From NCBI RefSeq assembly GCF_000715075.1, contig NC_134102.1:111488001-111552000 (forward strand): a stretch of DNA of 64,000 bases, given 5' to 3'. Positions within the stretch are counted from its first letter, which is position 1; the number at the start of each line of letters is the position of its first letter. Origin of the DNA: Nicotiana tabacum (lineage: Eukaryota > Streptophyta > Magnoliopsida > Solanales > Solanaceae). The position numbers and the translations under genes are program-made. Below the pieces are notes generated by a model that did not search any database, was not told the DNA's origin, and saw only the letters and a program-made list of their open reading frames with translations. Positions 22,359 to 36,601 of this stretch are shown one piece after another.

Positions 22359-25300
22359 TGTCACGACCCAAAATCTACTAAAGGTCGTGATGGCGCCTAA
22401 CACCACCATCAGGCAAGCCAACATTGGATGATTAACTCAATTACTCATTTTAGTATTTTCGAAATCAGGATTTCATCAATTAAGTAGTAAGAAATAGAAT
22501 TTTACATGGTAACTGATAATATGTTCATGACTACAACAATGAACCACCCATAAACACCCCCAAAAATCGATGTCACAAGTACATGAGCATCAACTAGGAA
22601 ATATAATACAATTCAACATCTGTCTGGAATACAAATTAGACAGGAGAGTATAAAGAACTCTGATGGAGACTCTACAGGCTGCGGATCGTAACATAAAATG
22701 TAGCTCATGATAAGTCCCCGCAACATCTGCGCCTCTGAGCCCAGAAGACCGCTAGACATATATGTACATGCACAAAAATGTGTAGCAAGTGTAGCATGAG
22801 TACGTAAATCAACGCGTATCCAGTAAGTATCTTGCCTAACCCTAGAGAAGTAGTGACGAGGGGTCGACATCGACGTTTACTAGTGGCCCAATATGGCAAA
22901 TACAGTAAGAAGTAAAACAGATATGGGGCATGATAAATATGCAAATTAAACAAATATAAATATGTGGTACAATCTTCCTCTCAACAATAAACTCAACTCT
23001 CGATTAGCAGTCACCTCCCCCCCGGAACATATATACATATAATGGACCTCACCAGATGGCTCGTCATAATTCAAATAAGGAAATCTCCCGGATACACTAG
23101 CCTTTTGTACAATTAATATGCACGATTCCCTAGAAGGATATTTACAAAAATGCCGAGGCGTACGGCCCGATCCCATCATAATCTGGTATATAATCATAGA
23201 TACATCTATATCATATATTGCCGAGGTGAACGGCCCGCTCCCATTAGAGTGTGGTACATAATTCTACCGAGTCGAACGACCCGATCCCATAAAGTATGCG
23301 CACTGTCGAGGGTCGAACGACATGAACTATAGATGTATATATCCTGCCGAGGCGAACGACCCGATCCCATTAGAATAAGAAAGTTTTGATGGGTCCTTGA
23401 CCCTACTCACGAAGGGACATGTGAGTTTTAGAAAAGCTCTGGGGAAAGCCTTTCGATGAGAACGCGTAACGCGAGGGAAATTTGTAGGAGGAGTAAAATT
23501 ATTCCGTTGCAATTCATAAAGTTCTTCTGATCTCTACAATAACGAGTCTACCACTCTACACAAGTCTAGTCTCAAGTCGTAACAAAAAAAATAAAGGAAT
23601 TTAATAGGCAAGATGATGTTTAAATAGTACAACTATAGCATGGTGTGAGCCTAAGTCTACCCGAGCAATAACATGAATCTAGCTACGTACGGACTCTCGT
23701 CACCTCATGCGTGTGTAGCACCCACAACTAGTATCACATAACAATTTCATCACCTAGGGTGGTTTCCCCCTCACAGGGTTAGACACGAGACTTACATCGC
23801 TTTGAAGTTCCATAACCGACTCCAACGCCACTCTAACACCTCAAATCGATGTCCATCGCTCCAAAACTAGTCAAACAATGTGCAAACCAATAAAAATATA
23901 CTCTAATACTCATAATAAATCAATTTATAACAATTTCCAACTCCGCTCGAAAGTCAATAAAGTCGACCCTCGGGCCCACGTGCCCGGATTTTGAAAATTT
24001 TGAAAAATAAATATTACCCATAACTCATATGGTCTATATCTAGAAAATCATCCAATTTCATCCATGAATCGACACTCAAATTAAGGATTTACCATTTCTC
24101 AACTTTGGGGCTCAAAATCCCAATTTCTACAATCTAAATACTAATAAAAATAATAACCAACAGAAATAATCATGGAAAAATATTAAAATAAAGGTCATAT
24201 ATTTACCCCCTTGTTGAGACGATAACAACACCGCGAAAATCACCTCAAACGGAGCTCTAGAACTCAAGATATGCCCAAAATATCAAAATAACGCGGTCTG
24301 ATTTTTATATACTTAGGGATTTTCGCTTTTGCGACAAAAGATCCGCACCTGCGCATTTCCAGCTGTAATTTCCGCTTCTGCGGACTAATTTTCGCCCGCA
24401 GGATCGCAGATGCGGACACAACTTCGCATTTGCGAAGCAACAGTACCAGCTCTCTTCTCTGACACTAAAATGAGCATAACTTCCTTATACAATGTCCAAA
24501 TTCGACGATTCTTTTTGCTATCGTTCCGTAATTACGATACATATCTAACGCTTCAACCAAAACAGAAATTGGAGCTCATTTTCTCAATGTGGTACCATTT
24601 ATGCTTGATGAAATGAAGTCAAAACATCAAAAACGAGCGCAACACAACCCAAACCTATTCGAAACTCACCCGAGCCTCTCGGGACCACATCCGAACATAC
24701 CAATAAGTCCCAAAACATAACGCGGACCTACTCGAGGCCTCAAATAACACCAAACAATATCAAAACTATGAATTGCACCTCAAATCGAACTTAATGAATT
24801 TATAAACTTTCAACTTCTATAACTCGCGCCGAAACATATCAAATCAATCTGGAACATCTATAAATTTTTGCACACAAGTCCCAAATGACATCACGGACCT
24901 ATTCCAACTTCTGAAATCGAGACCCGACCCCGATATCAAAAAGTCCTCTCCCAGTCAAACTTTTCAAAACCTTGAAATTTTTAACTTTTGCCAAATGACC
25001 TTGAAATGACCTACGAATATCCAAATCCACATCCGGACGCGCTCCTAAGACCATAACTACCATACAGAGCTATTCCCATGCACAGAATACCAAACGGACA
25101 TTGATAATATTAAAATACACTTCAACCCAAATTTATAAAAATCCATCCAAAATGCCATTTTTCCACAATAAGCGTTATAACGCTCTTGGGTCATCCAAAT
25201 CCCGATCCGGACATACGCCCAAGTCCACAATCATCATACGAACCTATTGGAACCTTCAAATCCCGATTCCGAGGTCATTTACTCAAAAGTCCAACCTTAG

Positions 25301-25478
25301 TCAATTCTTCCAACTTAAAGCTTCCTAAATGAGGATTTTCTTTTCAAACCAACTCCGAACTTTTCGAAATTAAATTCCGACCACACGTGCAAGTCACAAT
25401 ACTTGAAATGAAGTTTCTCAAGGCCTTAAACCGCTAAATGACGTGCTAGGGCTCAAAACGACCGGTCGTGTCGTTACA
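22359..25478 (-). repeat. Element B LTR, left copy
   Basis: This 3120-base LTR begins TGTCACGACCCAAAATC and ends GTGTCGTTACA. It contains five diverged copies of a GCCGAGGCGAACGGCCCGAT-like motif (23151-23370), a GATGTAAGT site on the minus strand (23790-23798), a GAGGTGACGAG block (23696-23706), and a CpG-rich palindrome array (24310-24440) directly upstream of a TATA box TATATAAAAAT (24301-24311, minus strand). Confidence 0.92.
24301..24311 (-). promoter_or_regulatory. LTR TATA box, element B left
   Basis: TATATAAAAAT on the minus strand lies just downstream of the CpG palindrome array. The same sequence is at 31488-31498 in the other LTR. It is a good candidate core promoter. Confidence 0.6.
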
Positions 25479-28400
25479 TTCTCTCCCACTTAAACATACG
25501 TTCGTCCTCGAACGTGCTAGGAACTGCTCCGGAGTTGTCCAAAATCACTATTTAACATCTCGTGCACCTACCCATGCCACCACAACTTAGTTGAGCACAT
25601 TAGCTCGAGCTAGACTGAAGATCCTTCATGGTACCTTAGCTAACAAGCTTTAGAACCAAATTCCAACATTCGGAATTCTCCACGATACCAGATTCTAACA
25701 CACGAACACCGTATCAATCACCAGACACTGAACCCACGTGACCATGATCCTCCGCTGAAACCACACCATGTACCACATAACTCATTTGCCCAAGGCAATC
25801 TCTCCCAAGCATAACAACTGAAATTTCTACTGACCCGAAACGCGTAGTGTACCTCATAACATATATAAGCCTTGTTCTAACTCTCGCAATACTGCCACGA
25901 CAGAAGAGATTTGTAAAAACTCATAATCACCTGCCGAATCAACAAATAATGGAGCATATTCTCCTGTTAAGGACCGTTAACTCATTCTAAACTGAATAAT
26001 GATATTTGCTCTTAATATACCTTATATAAATCGGATCGCCCTGATTTCATGTCCAAAAATTTTGTCTCACCCAGTACAAGCTGTTCGGCAATAAGCCACC
26101 TCAACATGGACCAAGATCTCATACGATGCCATAATGTGCCAACAAGCTACAAATTCGAATGTGATACATAAGGGAAACAAGCTCTGAAAAGAACTACTCA
26201 ACCCACGTAACTAATTAAAAAAATGAGAAGATGTTATGAACCTTCCTCAGAAAGTGAGAAACAAGACACACAAGAATGGATATTGGGAAATGTACTCAAC
26301 ATCACACTTTTGCGGCGTGCAACCCGATCCACACATGATACCATTGCGGCATGTAACCCGATCCAAACAACATACCCGTGGCGGCATGCCACCCGATCCA
26401 CACATAATCATCTATAAGGAAATACTCACCGAGCTAGAATGCACATGCCTACGAAATATCCGAATATCGGCCACAAGCATGCCAAGTGCATAATACCATC
26501 CCTGGGGAGACAGATAGCGCCATATGCTACAAAATTCAAGCACGACTAAGGTGCAATAAATGACCTACATCTCGAGAGCCATCCTGCTTATATAACACCG
26601 CAAGCTACACGGGGTCACAACACATGTGCGAATAATCAAGCCGCCTCACAACCCATATGGCATAATAAAGTATTACATAGAATAGCTGACGATAGAAATA
26701 ACATCCAAAGCCCGAAGACTCCTTCGTAAGCAATGCTGTGCTAAAACGAACATATCCGGCCTGATATAGAGCACACATTCACATTTAGATCCATCCATGG
26801 ACCTCAAGCCGATTCTGATCATACCGGACTAGGCTAATAACCTTTCAAAGACCCACAATAACCCTTTTTCCATTACACCCAAGAACACCTGTCAAATCTG
26901 AAACAAACTCGCGCGATCCACAGTCCAAGGAATGGAATGCCCCTCGGGTATAAACTCTCTCACATTAGCGATAGTACCATAATGCCATACTTGGTTTCAA
27001 TCTTTAACAATCAAGTGACTAACATGTCACACTTATACAAATCTTCCCGTGGGGCACGCTCCTACGACCTTCCGCTCAGGTAGCAAAGCCCGCACATCCA
27101 TACCATCAACCGTTCCAATTCTGTAAGGCAAATCAAAAACCCACGAGTCAGTATACAAAGTCTCTTCCACCAAACATCATTCTCAAATGACATTAAAGAG
27201 AAGTGCCAGCTTGCTCTTAACATCTAAATACACCCCCTACTCATCTGATCTCCTAGAAATCTATCAACACCGAACCGCAACCTTGACCTACAACTCCCAG
27301 TCCCCATGTTGCTCATTGTACCTATCATGCCGCTATACGATAATACACGCATTCACCATAACCATTGAACTACAAGTGGGGATAAAACACTTCATTGGCT
27401 ACAGACCTTTCACTTAACTCATTTAAGAAGAACCATTGCAACACCGCAATGAATTCTGATAACTGCCAAAAATACAATCCTCAAGTCATGATCTAAACCG
27501 TCATAACTCTTCCGGAAATCCATTTACACAACAAGACCATTAGAATCAAATACTTCCCAAACCAATCAAATTAGGGTGGCTGTCAAGCCTCGTACGTACC
27601 GCCACAAATCACATTCATAACTTATTACGCTAAAGGAACTGATTATTTCCACCATCATGCCGATTCAACCATTCCTAATCGATCCGACTTCTTCTAATTT
27701 ACTTTTAACTTGCCTTAGAAATAGTAATAATTTCATTAAAAAATATAATGAACTCAACCTGCATTCATCCTGAGTGACCCCATTTCACGAGACCACGTTG
27801 CCTCAAAACCCATGAACCATCTCATGCCTTCCTCATGCTCACAATGGCATCTTCAACTGGTATACCCATTCTGCAAGACATTCAGTGAATCCGAAGTTAT
27901 TTCTTCCTTTCTTCCAATACTGCACCGCATACCCGGTGATAACATAGAACACTCCAAGTTCTTAGGCACTGCACTTAAGTTCTTGAACCCATTAGGACCA
28001 CTATTGAGAGCCACCCACTCTGACTTGGCCCTGAATATAAGCCAAACTCTAGTGCGCTACTAGCACATGAACACCCTATCAAAGAAGTACCTGACTAAAT
28101 TCTTTTCCTTGTCTTCACATCCACACAAAGCATGAACCCTGAGTCTTTCCAAAACCTAAACATGAACCGATAAGGCCAAATATAGCACGCATTCCTCAAA
28201 TCCTTTGCTCAATTTACCACTGATATTTTCTTTCCTTTAGTCGTAATAACCCACCAATACACCGATAACCAGAAATCGCACAAGTAGACAACCACACAAT
28301 CCAATCATAGACGGTGAGACTCTCCCACTTAGCTTGAAGCTACCATTACATAACTTTGGAACCCACTAAGATTCCTCCTTCCCCATGGACATCAACTAAA

Positions 28401-29537
28401 AGTCCAACAATGCATTCCAAGCTCGAAGTCATGTTGCATCCTAATAAATTCCGTGCACCTAGTCACTGTCCGCAATGATTTCCAAATTGCTCTAGATTTT
28501 CCTCAAGTGTGTGGCTATCCTACCACAGAACCCTTATGCTACTCTGCCACTCTCCCGCTTTGGATAAACTTTCTCCTTTAAGAAACTTCACGACTTCCGC
28601 TTTTTCATACTCGACCTTCTAGTAATTCAACCACCGCGAGACACATACTGCCATGCCCTTCCTCATACTTCGCTTCCCGAATTTTACCCCAAAATCAAAT
28701 CCATACCTATATAATCTGAACAAATGTGTCACTACCAATTCTAATCCTACCAGAAGATCATCTTTCTCGAGTCATCAATACTAGAAACACTAGTTCGATT
28801 CTGAACTGTGGCACACCACTATCTCTGACAACCGCTTCTCAGGCACCATTTCACAATACCCTACCCCGAAGGCAAATTGAAGAAGACCATAACACCATCG
28901 AACTTAACATATTCAACAAGGACAATGACACAACATCACAAATGAGAATTCCACCATGCGCGAAAATACCAAGTCTCGTTACTCCATTATCCCAAACCTG
29001 AACATCCATTTCCCTCCGCTGGAAATAAAATGTCGAACCTCTGAATCATACACTGAGGAAAACCTCCTTTCAAGTCATTCACCGCCCCGTCACATAGACA
29101 AGCACCCTACCATTACACCACAATATGCGATAGCAACACACAAATCATCATAACAACTAGTGCCCAACTTCAAAACCATAGAAAATACTGATACTGAGCT
29201 GAAGCGACAGAACATCCTTCCACAAGGCGACGACAATAGCCAATCAAATACGCAGGGAGAAACTTCATACACCATATATGTAGTACCATTATAATTACTC
29301 GATTCCCAATTGATAACAAGCGCTTCACGTCGCATAAGATTGAGTAGGAAGGAAATAAAGGCATAAGCCTCTAAGGAAATCATACCGCACGGAGAGGAAT
29401 CAATAAGGGAAGTGTTCCTAACAGCCATGTAGCCTCTCAAAGATAAGTACAGACGTCTCCGTACCGATCCGCAAGACTCTACTAGACTTGCTCATGACTC
29501 GTGAGACCTAAGTGAACCTAACACTCTAATACCAAGC
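25479..29537 (-). other. Element B interior, about 4.06 kb, no recognisable protein
   Basis: A polypurine tract AGTGGGAGAGAA (25479-25490, minus) borders the left LTR and a PBS relic the right one. In between, open frames are short (under about 120 codons) on both strands and none shows gag, protease, RT, integrase or chromodomain motifs. Three direct repeats of a GCGGCATGCAACCCGATCC type lie at about 26312-26405. Most of the interior can be followed on the plus strand at 61261-64000, so it is a family trait and not random decay. Confidence 0.8.
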
Positions 29538-32500
29538 TGTCACGACCCAAAATCTACTAAAGGTCATGATGACGCATAACACTGCCGTCAGGCAAGCCAA
29601 CAGTGGATGATTAACTCAATTACTCATTTTAGTATTTTTGAAATTAGAATTTCATCAATTAATTAGTAAGAAATAAAATTTTACATGGTAACTGATAATA
29701 TGTTCACGACTACAACAATGAACCACCCATAAGCACCCCCAAAACCCGGTGTCACAAGTACATGAGCATGAACTAGGAAATATAATACAATTCAACCTAT
29801 GTCTGGAATACAAATTAGACAAGAGAGTATAAATAACTATGACGGAGACTCTGCAGGCTGCGGATCGTAACATAAAATGCAACTCACGATAAATCCCCGC
29901 AACATCCGTGCCTCTGCGCCTAGAAGACAGCCAGACATATATGTACATGCACAAAAATATGCAGCAAGTGTAGCATGAGTACGTAAATCAACGCGTACCG
30001 AGTAAGTATCTAGCCTAACCCTAGAGAAGTAGTGACGAGGGGTCGACATCGACGCTTACTAGTGGACCAATAAGACAAATACAGTAGAAGTAAAACAGAT
30101 ATGGGGCAGAATAAATACGCGGATTAAACAAATATAAATATATGGTACAATTTTCCTCTCAACAATAAACTCAACTCTCGATTAGAAGTCACCTCCCCTC
30201 CGGAGTATGTGTGTGTGTGTATATATATATATCATGGACCTCACTATATGGATTGCCATAATTCACCCCCGGAGTACATATATACTAGCCCTTTGTACAA
30301 TTAATACACACGATTCCATAGAAGGATTTTTATAGAAATGTCGAGGCGTACGGCCCGATCCCATCATAATCTGGTATATAACCATAGATACATCTATTAT
30401 ATATATTGATGAGGCGAACGGCCTGCTCCCATGAGAGTGTGGTACATAATCCTGCAGAGGCGAACGGCCCGATCCATAAAGTGTGCGCACTGTCGAGGGT
30501 CGAACGACACGAACTACAGATGTATCTATCCTGCCGAGGCAAATGGCCCGATCCCATTAGGATAAGAAATTTTGATGGGTCCTTGACCCTACTCACGAAG
30601 GGACATATGAGTTTTAGGAAAGCTTTGGGGAAAGCCCTTCGATGAGAACGCGTAACGCGGGGGAAATTCGTAGGAGGAGCACAATTTTTCCGTTGCAATT
30701 CATAAAGTTCTTCTAATCTCTACAATAACGAGTCTACCACTCTACACAAGTCTAGTCTCAAGTCGTAACAAAAAAAATAAAGGAATTTAATAGGCAAGAG
30801 AATATTTAAATAGTACAACTATAGCATGGTGTGAGCCTAAGTCTACCCGAGCAATAACATGAATCTAGCTACGTACGGACTCTCGTCACCTCGTGCGTGC
30901 GTAGCACCCACAACTAGTATCACATAACAACTACATCACCTAGGGTGGTTTCCCCCTCACAGGGTTAGACACGAGACTTACATCGCTTTGAAATTCCATA
31001 ACCGGCTCCAACGCCATTCTAACACCTCAAATCGATGCCCGTCGCTCCAAAACTAGTCAAACAATGTGCAAACCAATAAAAAATATACTCTAATATTCAT
31101 AATAAATCAATTTATAACAATCCCCAACTCCGCTCGAAAGTCAATAAAGTCGACCCTCGGGCCCACGTGCCCGGATTTTGAAACTTTTCGAAAATAAATA
31201 TTACCCATAACTCATATGGTATATATCTAGAAAATCATCCAATTTCATCCATGAATCAACACCCAAATTAAGGATTTACCATTTCTCAACTTTGGGGCTC
31301 AAAATCCCAATTTCTACAATCCAAATACGGATAAAAATAATAACCAACGGAAATAATCATGGAGAAACATCCAAATAAGTGTCATATATTTACCCCCTTG
31401 TTGAGACGAGAACAACTCCGCGAAAATTACCTCAAACGGAGCTCTAGAACTCAAGATATGCCCAAAATACCAAAATAACACGGTCTAATTTTTATATACT
31501 CAGGGATTTTCGCTTTTGCGACAAAAGATATGCACCTGCATATTTCCAGCTATAATTTGCGCTTCTGCGGACCAATTTTTGCCTGCGGGGTCGCAGATGC
31601 GGACACAACTTCGCATTTGCGAAGCAACAGTACCAACTCTCTTCTCCGACACTAAAATGAGCATAACTTACTCATACAATGTCCAAATTCGACGATTCTT
31701 TTTGCTATCGTTCCGTAATTACAATACAGATCTAATGCTTCAATAAAAATAGAAACTGGAGATCATTTGCTCAATGTGCTACCATTTATGCTTGAAGAAA
31801 CAAAGTCGAAACATAAAAAAAGAGCGCAACACAACCCAAACCTATTCGAAACTCACCCGAGCCTCTCGGGACCACGTCCGAACATGCCAATAAGTCCCAA
31901 AACATAACGCGGACCAAGTCGAGGCCTCAAATAACACCAACCAATATCAAAACTATAAATTGCACCTTAAATCGAACTTAATGAACTTATGAACTTTCAA
32001 CTTCTACAACTCGCGCCGAAACATATCAAATCAATCTGGAACAACTTCAAATTTTACACACAAGTCCCAAATGACATCACGGACCTATTCCAACTTCTGG
32101 AATCGAGATCCAACCCCGATATCAAAAGGTCCACTCCTGGTCAAACTTTCCAAAAACCTTCAAATTTCTAACTTTCGCCAAATGTCTCCGAAATGACCTA
32201 CGGACCTCCAAATCCACAACCGGATGCGCTCCTAAGAGCAGAATCACCATACAGAGCTATTTCCAAGCCAGAATCCCAAACGAACATAACATTAAAATAC
32301 ACTTCAACCCAAATTTATAAAATATCTTCCAAAATGCCAACTTTCCACAATAAGTGCTGTAACGCTCCCGGTTTATCCAAAACTTGATACGGACATACGC
32401 CCAAGTCGACAATCATCATACGAACCTATTTGAACATTAAAATTCCAATTTTGAGGTCGTTTACTCAAAAGTCCGACCTTAGTCAATTCTTCCAACTTAA

Positions 32501-32656
32501 AGCTTCCGAAATGAGAATTTTCTTTTCAAATCAACTCCGAACTTTTCAAAATTAAATTCCGACCACATGTGCAAGTCACAATACCTGAAGTGAAGCTTCT
32601 CAAGGCCTCAAACCACTGAATGACGCGCTAGGGCTCAAAATGACCGGTCGGGTGTA
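29538..32656 (-). repeat. Element B LTR, right copy
   Basis: It is collinear with 22359-25478, with many small differences and a TG/TA microsatellite (30207-30232) absent from the other copy. A GATGTAAGT site is at 30976-30984, the CpG array at about 31505-31625 and the TATA box at 31488-31498. Its outer end is altered or cut at 32650-32656. Confidence 0.9.
30207..30232. repeat. (TG)n(TA)n microsatellite
   Basis: A short TG run passes into TA repeats. The matching site in the left LTR (about 23025-23045) has only a few ATATAC units. Confidence 0.9.
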
Positions 32657-33910
32657 AACCTCAAATCTCGCTTAATCAATCAATAAGAATGCCTTTCCCT
32701 CGACTTTCCAACTCCGGTCGGCTTGAATCTAACCAAAAAAATTACATACTATAAATATAACTATAAGAAACTAATTTAAATAATGAAACTACGACTTTAA
32801 CAAAGAATTAAAAACTTCGCCCCAAAACGTCGAACCGGGCCCATGTCTCGGAACTCGACCAAAATCACAAAATTCGAATACCCATACAATAACGAGTCCA
32901 ACCATACAAGAATTACTCAAATCCGGCCTCATTTGGCCTTTCAAAACCCAAAAATTCGGTCTAAGAACGTTCACCCAAATCCTTAATTAAATAAAGAAAT
33001 TAATGATAGATTAGTAGAGATTAATCAAAAATGAGCCGATAATCCTTACCCAAATGTTTCCTATGAAAATTCCTCTAAATTTAGCCTCAATCCAAGCTCC
33101 ATAGGTTAAAAAATGGAGCATGAAATCGAACCCTCGAGCTTAGGCATTTTCTGCCCCGGTAAACCACTTTTGCGAAGCCATAGCCGCATCTGCGGCTCCG
33201 CACCTGCGGAATTTCCATCGCAGGTGCGGTCCACACTAAGGCCGGCATCCTCCGCTTCTGCGAGAAAATAACCTCATCTGCGCACGCGGTCCTGCGGAGG
33301 AAATGTCGCACCTACGACCAATTCCCGCTCATGCGCTTCCTGCAATCGCAGAAGCGACTTCGCTTCTGTGGAGACCTTCCCGCTTTTGTGATCCCAGCGT
33401 CCCTCACTCACTACCACACCTACGCTCCTAAGGTCGCACTTTCGGCCACACCCATCACAGGTGCGATCACACCAGAAGTAGCAGTGCTTCAACAATGCTT
33501 ACGGTCCAAAATTATTGTGGATTCATTCCGAATCACACCCGGGGACCTCGGGACCCCGGCCAAATATACCAACAAGTTCCAAAACACTATACGAACTTAG
33601 TCGAGCCTTCAAATCACATCAAACAATGCTAAAAACATGAATTGCACATCGATTCAAGCCTAATGAACTTTAAAACTTCAAACTTCTATATCTGATGCCA
33701 AAACCTATCAAATTACGTTCGATTGACCTCGAATTCTACGCATAAGTCATAATTGATATTACGGGCCTACTTCAACTTCCGGAATCAGGATCCGGCCCCG
33801 ATATCAAAAAGTCCACTTCCGGTCAAAATTCTCAAAAATTTCATCCAACTTTCCAACTTCGCCAACTAGCGCCGAAATAACTTACGAACCTCCAAATCAA
33901 CACTTGGACA

Positions 33911-33915
33911 CGATC
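33911..33915. repeat. Target-site duplication of gypsy C, left copy
   Basis: CGATC here matches CGATC at 44191-44195. Joining the two sides restores the sequence found in the left LTR of element A near 14600. Confidence 0.9.
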
Positions 33916-36601
33916 TGTCACGACCCGAAATTTGCCACCGATGGGACCGTGATGGCTCCTAACATTTCACTTGCTAGGCAAGCCAACGTTAGAGAATCAT
34001 TAAACCAATTCCTTATTTCCATTCAGTAATTTACAATAATTAACTAAGATAAAATATAATATATGTGGAATATCATACAACTGTATTAATTACTACCACC
34101 CGGACCTGGAGTCACAATTCACGAGCATTCTAGAATTTACTACAAGTAATAGTCTATAAGAGATACAACTGTCTGAATGAAATAAATAGTAGAACAGAAA
34201 AGATAGACGGGGACTTCAAGGTCTGTGTACACCGACAGATCTACCTTGAGTCTCCAGACAGCGGACCAATGGTAAAATCTCGATCAACCCGAGTCGGTAT
34301 CAAAATCTGCATAGAAAGTGCAGAGTGCAGTATCAGTACAACCGACCCCATGTACTGGTAAGTGTCGAACCTAACCTCGACGAAGTAGTGACAAGGCTTA
34401 GGCAAGGCACCTACAAATCAACCTGTATAATTTAACAGTGTATATACAAATAACAGAAATGAAGAACTAAACAGGAAATGTCGGGAGAGGAACATACCGA
34501 GGGGAATACAAGATAAAGAACTACAACAGAATGATCACCGGAGCAGTCCATATAGCATGAATCAACAGGAATAGTGAATACAGTAAGGAAAAATGCACGA
34601 CATCACCCTTCGTGCTTTTACTCTCAATCTCACCATAAAAATCAATAGAAACGGCACGACATCACCCATCGTGCATTAACACTCTCCCTTACCATAATGC
34701 AATGCATAAGTAACAACAAGGAGATAGAATAACAAGTACAAACCTTACTTCAAAATTTGGTTCCATAACATCAATCTCAACTTTGAAATAAAATCTCAAT
34801 TATCACTAGAAAATCCGTAAACATGATAATGACGATAAATTGAACAACATTTGTATAACACATCGCAATTAGGCATAGGAATGAGACAATATAAGAAAAA
34901 CTGAGAAACATGGAAAACAGGTAAGTTGGCGGCGCATAAGTACTCGTCACCTCACATATACACCGCTTACATGAATTTCACTTAGCAAGTAATCTAAGGT
35001 TCCTAATTCCCTCAAGTCAGGGTTAGACACAACACTTACCTTGCTCCGAAGGCCACTTAATTCTCAATCACAACTTTTCCTTTGGAATTCACCTCCAAAC
35101 CACTCGTATCTATTCAAAAATGACTCAATAATATCAAATATTGTTAAAGAAATTAATTACATTGCATAAATTAATTTTTCTAAATTTTCCTCCAAAAGTC
35201 AAAAAATCGACCTCGGGCCCGCTTGGTCAAAACCAGAGGTTTGGACCAAAATCCATTTACCTATTCATTCCCGAGCCCGAATATATAATTGGTTTTGCAA
35301 TCCGACCTTAAATTGAGGTCTAAATCCCTAAATTTCTGAATTCCCTAGTTTCTACCCCCAAACCCCTAATTCTACCATGAAAACCTTAGATTTTAGGTTG
35401 AAATCTTGTAAAATGTAGTGAAAGATTGAAAGAAACCAGTTTAGAATCACTTACCTATGATTTGGGGAAGAGATGGTCTTTGGAAAATCGCCTCTTGTGT
35501 TTTAGGTCTTGAAAATTTGGAAAATGAATGAAAATTCCTGTCCAAAAGTCATTTTGTTCAGCTGCAGAAGTCACATTAGCGACCTGAGCTTCACAAATGC
35601 AAAGCTCGCAATTGCGAAGCCTTCACTATCCTGCTGCCCTTCGCAAATGCGAGGAAAGTGTCGTAATTGCGATCACTGACCTCACAAATGCGTACAAAAG
35701 ATCGCATTTGCGATCCATACCCCTCCCAAACTCCCTTCGCAAATGCAAAGAAAAGTTCGTAATTGCGAACACAGGCTGGTCCAGCTTCTTTTCACATTTA
35801 CGATGAGAAGTTCGCAAATGCGACCTCAACAGTGATCGCAAATGCCAACCCTGACCTCGCATTTGCGAGGTCTGAGGCCTGCAACACAGCTGAAGCACAC
35901 CAGCTATTTTTCTGAGTCCAAATCACTATGTAGCATATCCAAAACTCACCCGAGCCCTCGGGGCTCCAAACCAAACATGCACGCTAGTCTAAAAATATCA
36001 TACGAACTTGCTCGCACAATCAAATCGTCAAAATAACACCTAGAACTACGAATTTAGTACCAAATCAAATGGAATTCTCAAGAACACTTTAAAATTTTTA
36101 TTTTCTCAATTGGACGTCCGAATCACGTCAAATCAATTCCGTTTCTCACCAAATTTCACAGACAAGTCTTAAATATCATAATGAACCTGTACCGGGCTCC
36201 GGAACCAAAATACGGACCCGATACTTACAATGGCAAATATCAATCAATTCTTAAAAATAAATAATTTTCAGACTTTTAATTTTCATCAAAAATTCATAAC
36301 TCAAGCTAGGGACCTCCAAATTCAATTCCGGGCATACGCCCAGGTCTCATAATTCGATACGGACCTACCGAGACCGTCAAAGCACGGATCCGGGCTCGTT
36401 TACCAAACATATTGACCGAAGTCAACTAAAATTAACTTTTAAGGCAAACATTCTTATTTTTATCAATTTTCAACATAAAAGCTTTCCGGAAACCTGCCCC
36501 GGACTGTGCACGCAAATCGAGGAGGGTAAAAATGAGAATTTTAAGGCTTAAGAGCGCAGATTCGAGTTCTAAAACATAAGATGACCTTTTGGATCATCAT
36601 A
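33916..36601 (-). repeat. Gypsy C 3' LTR
   Basis: This LTR is 2686 bases. It shows AAGGTAAGT on the minus strand (35034-35042) and the CpG palindrome array at about 35570-35880 with TTCGCAAATGCGA-type units. Only one clear copy of the 39-base motif (34653-34680) is present, against six in the other LTR. The outer junction reads GATCATCATA, slightly altered from GACATCACA. Confidence 0.93.

Larger units (their letters stand above)
21782..32656 (-). mobile_element. Element B block: LTR - non-coding interior - LTR - partial interior
   Basis: In element (minus) orientation the order is LTR 29538-32656, interior 25479-29537, LTR 22359-25478, then a second partial interior 21782-22358 that repeats the first 570 bases of the interior. 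No target duplication is found. The left junction lies in a shared TACCAA (21776-21781) and the right LTR end is altered (GGTCGGGTGTA in place of GGTCGTGTCGTTACA). The interior has no recognisable gag or pol, so the family resembles a large retrotransposon derivative (LARD). Confidence 0.85.
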
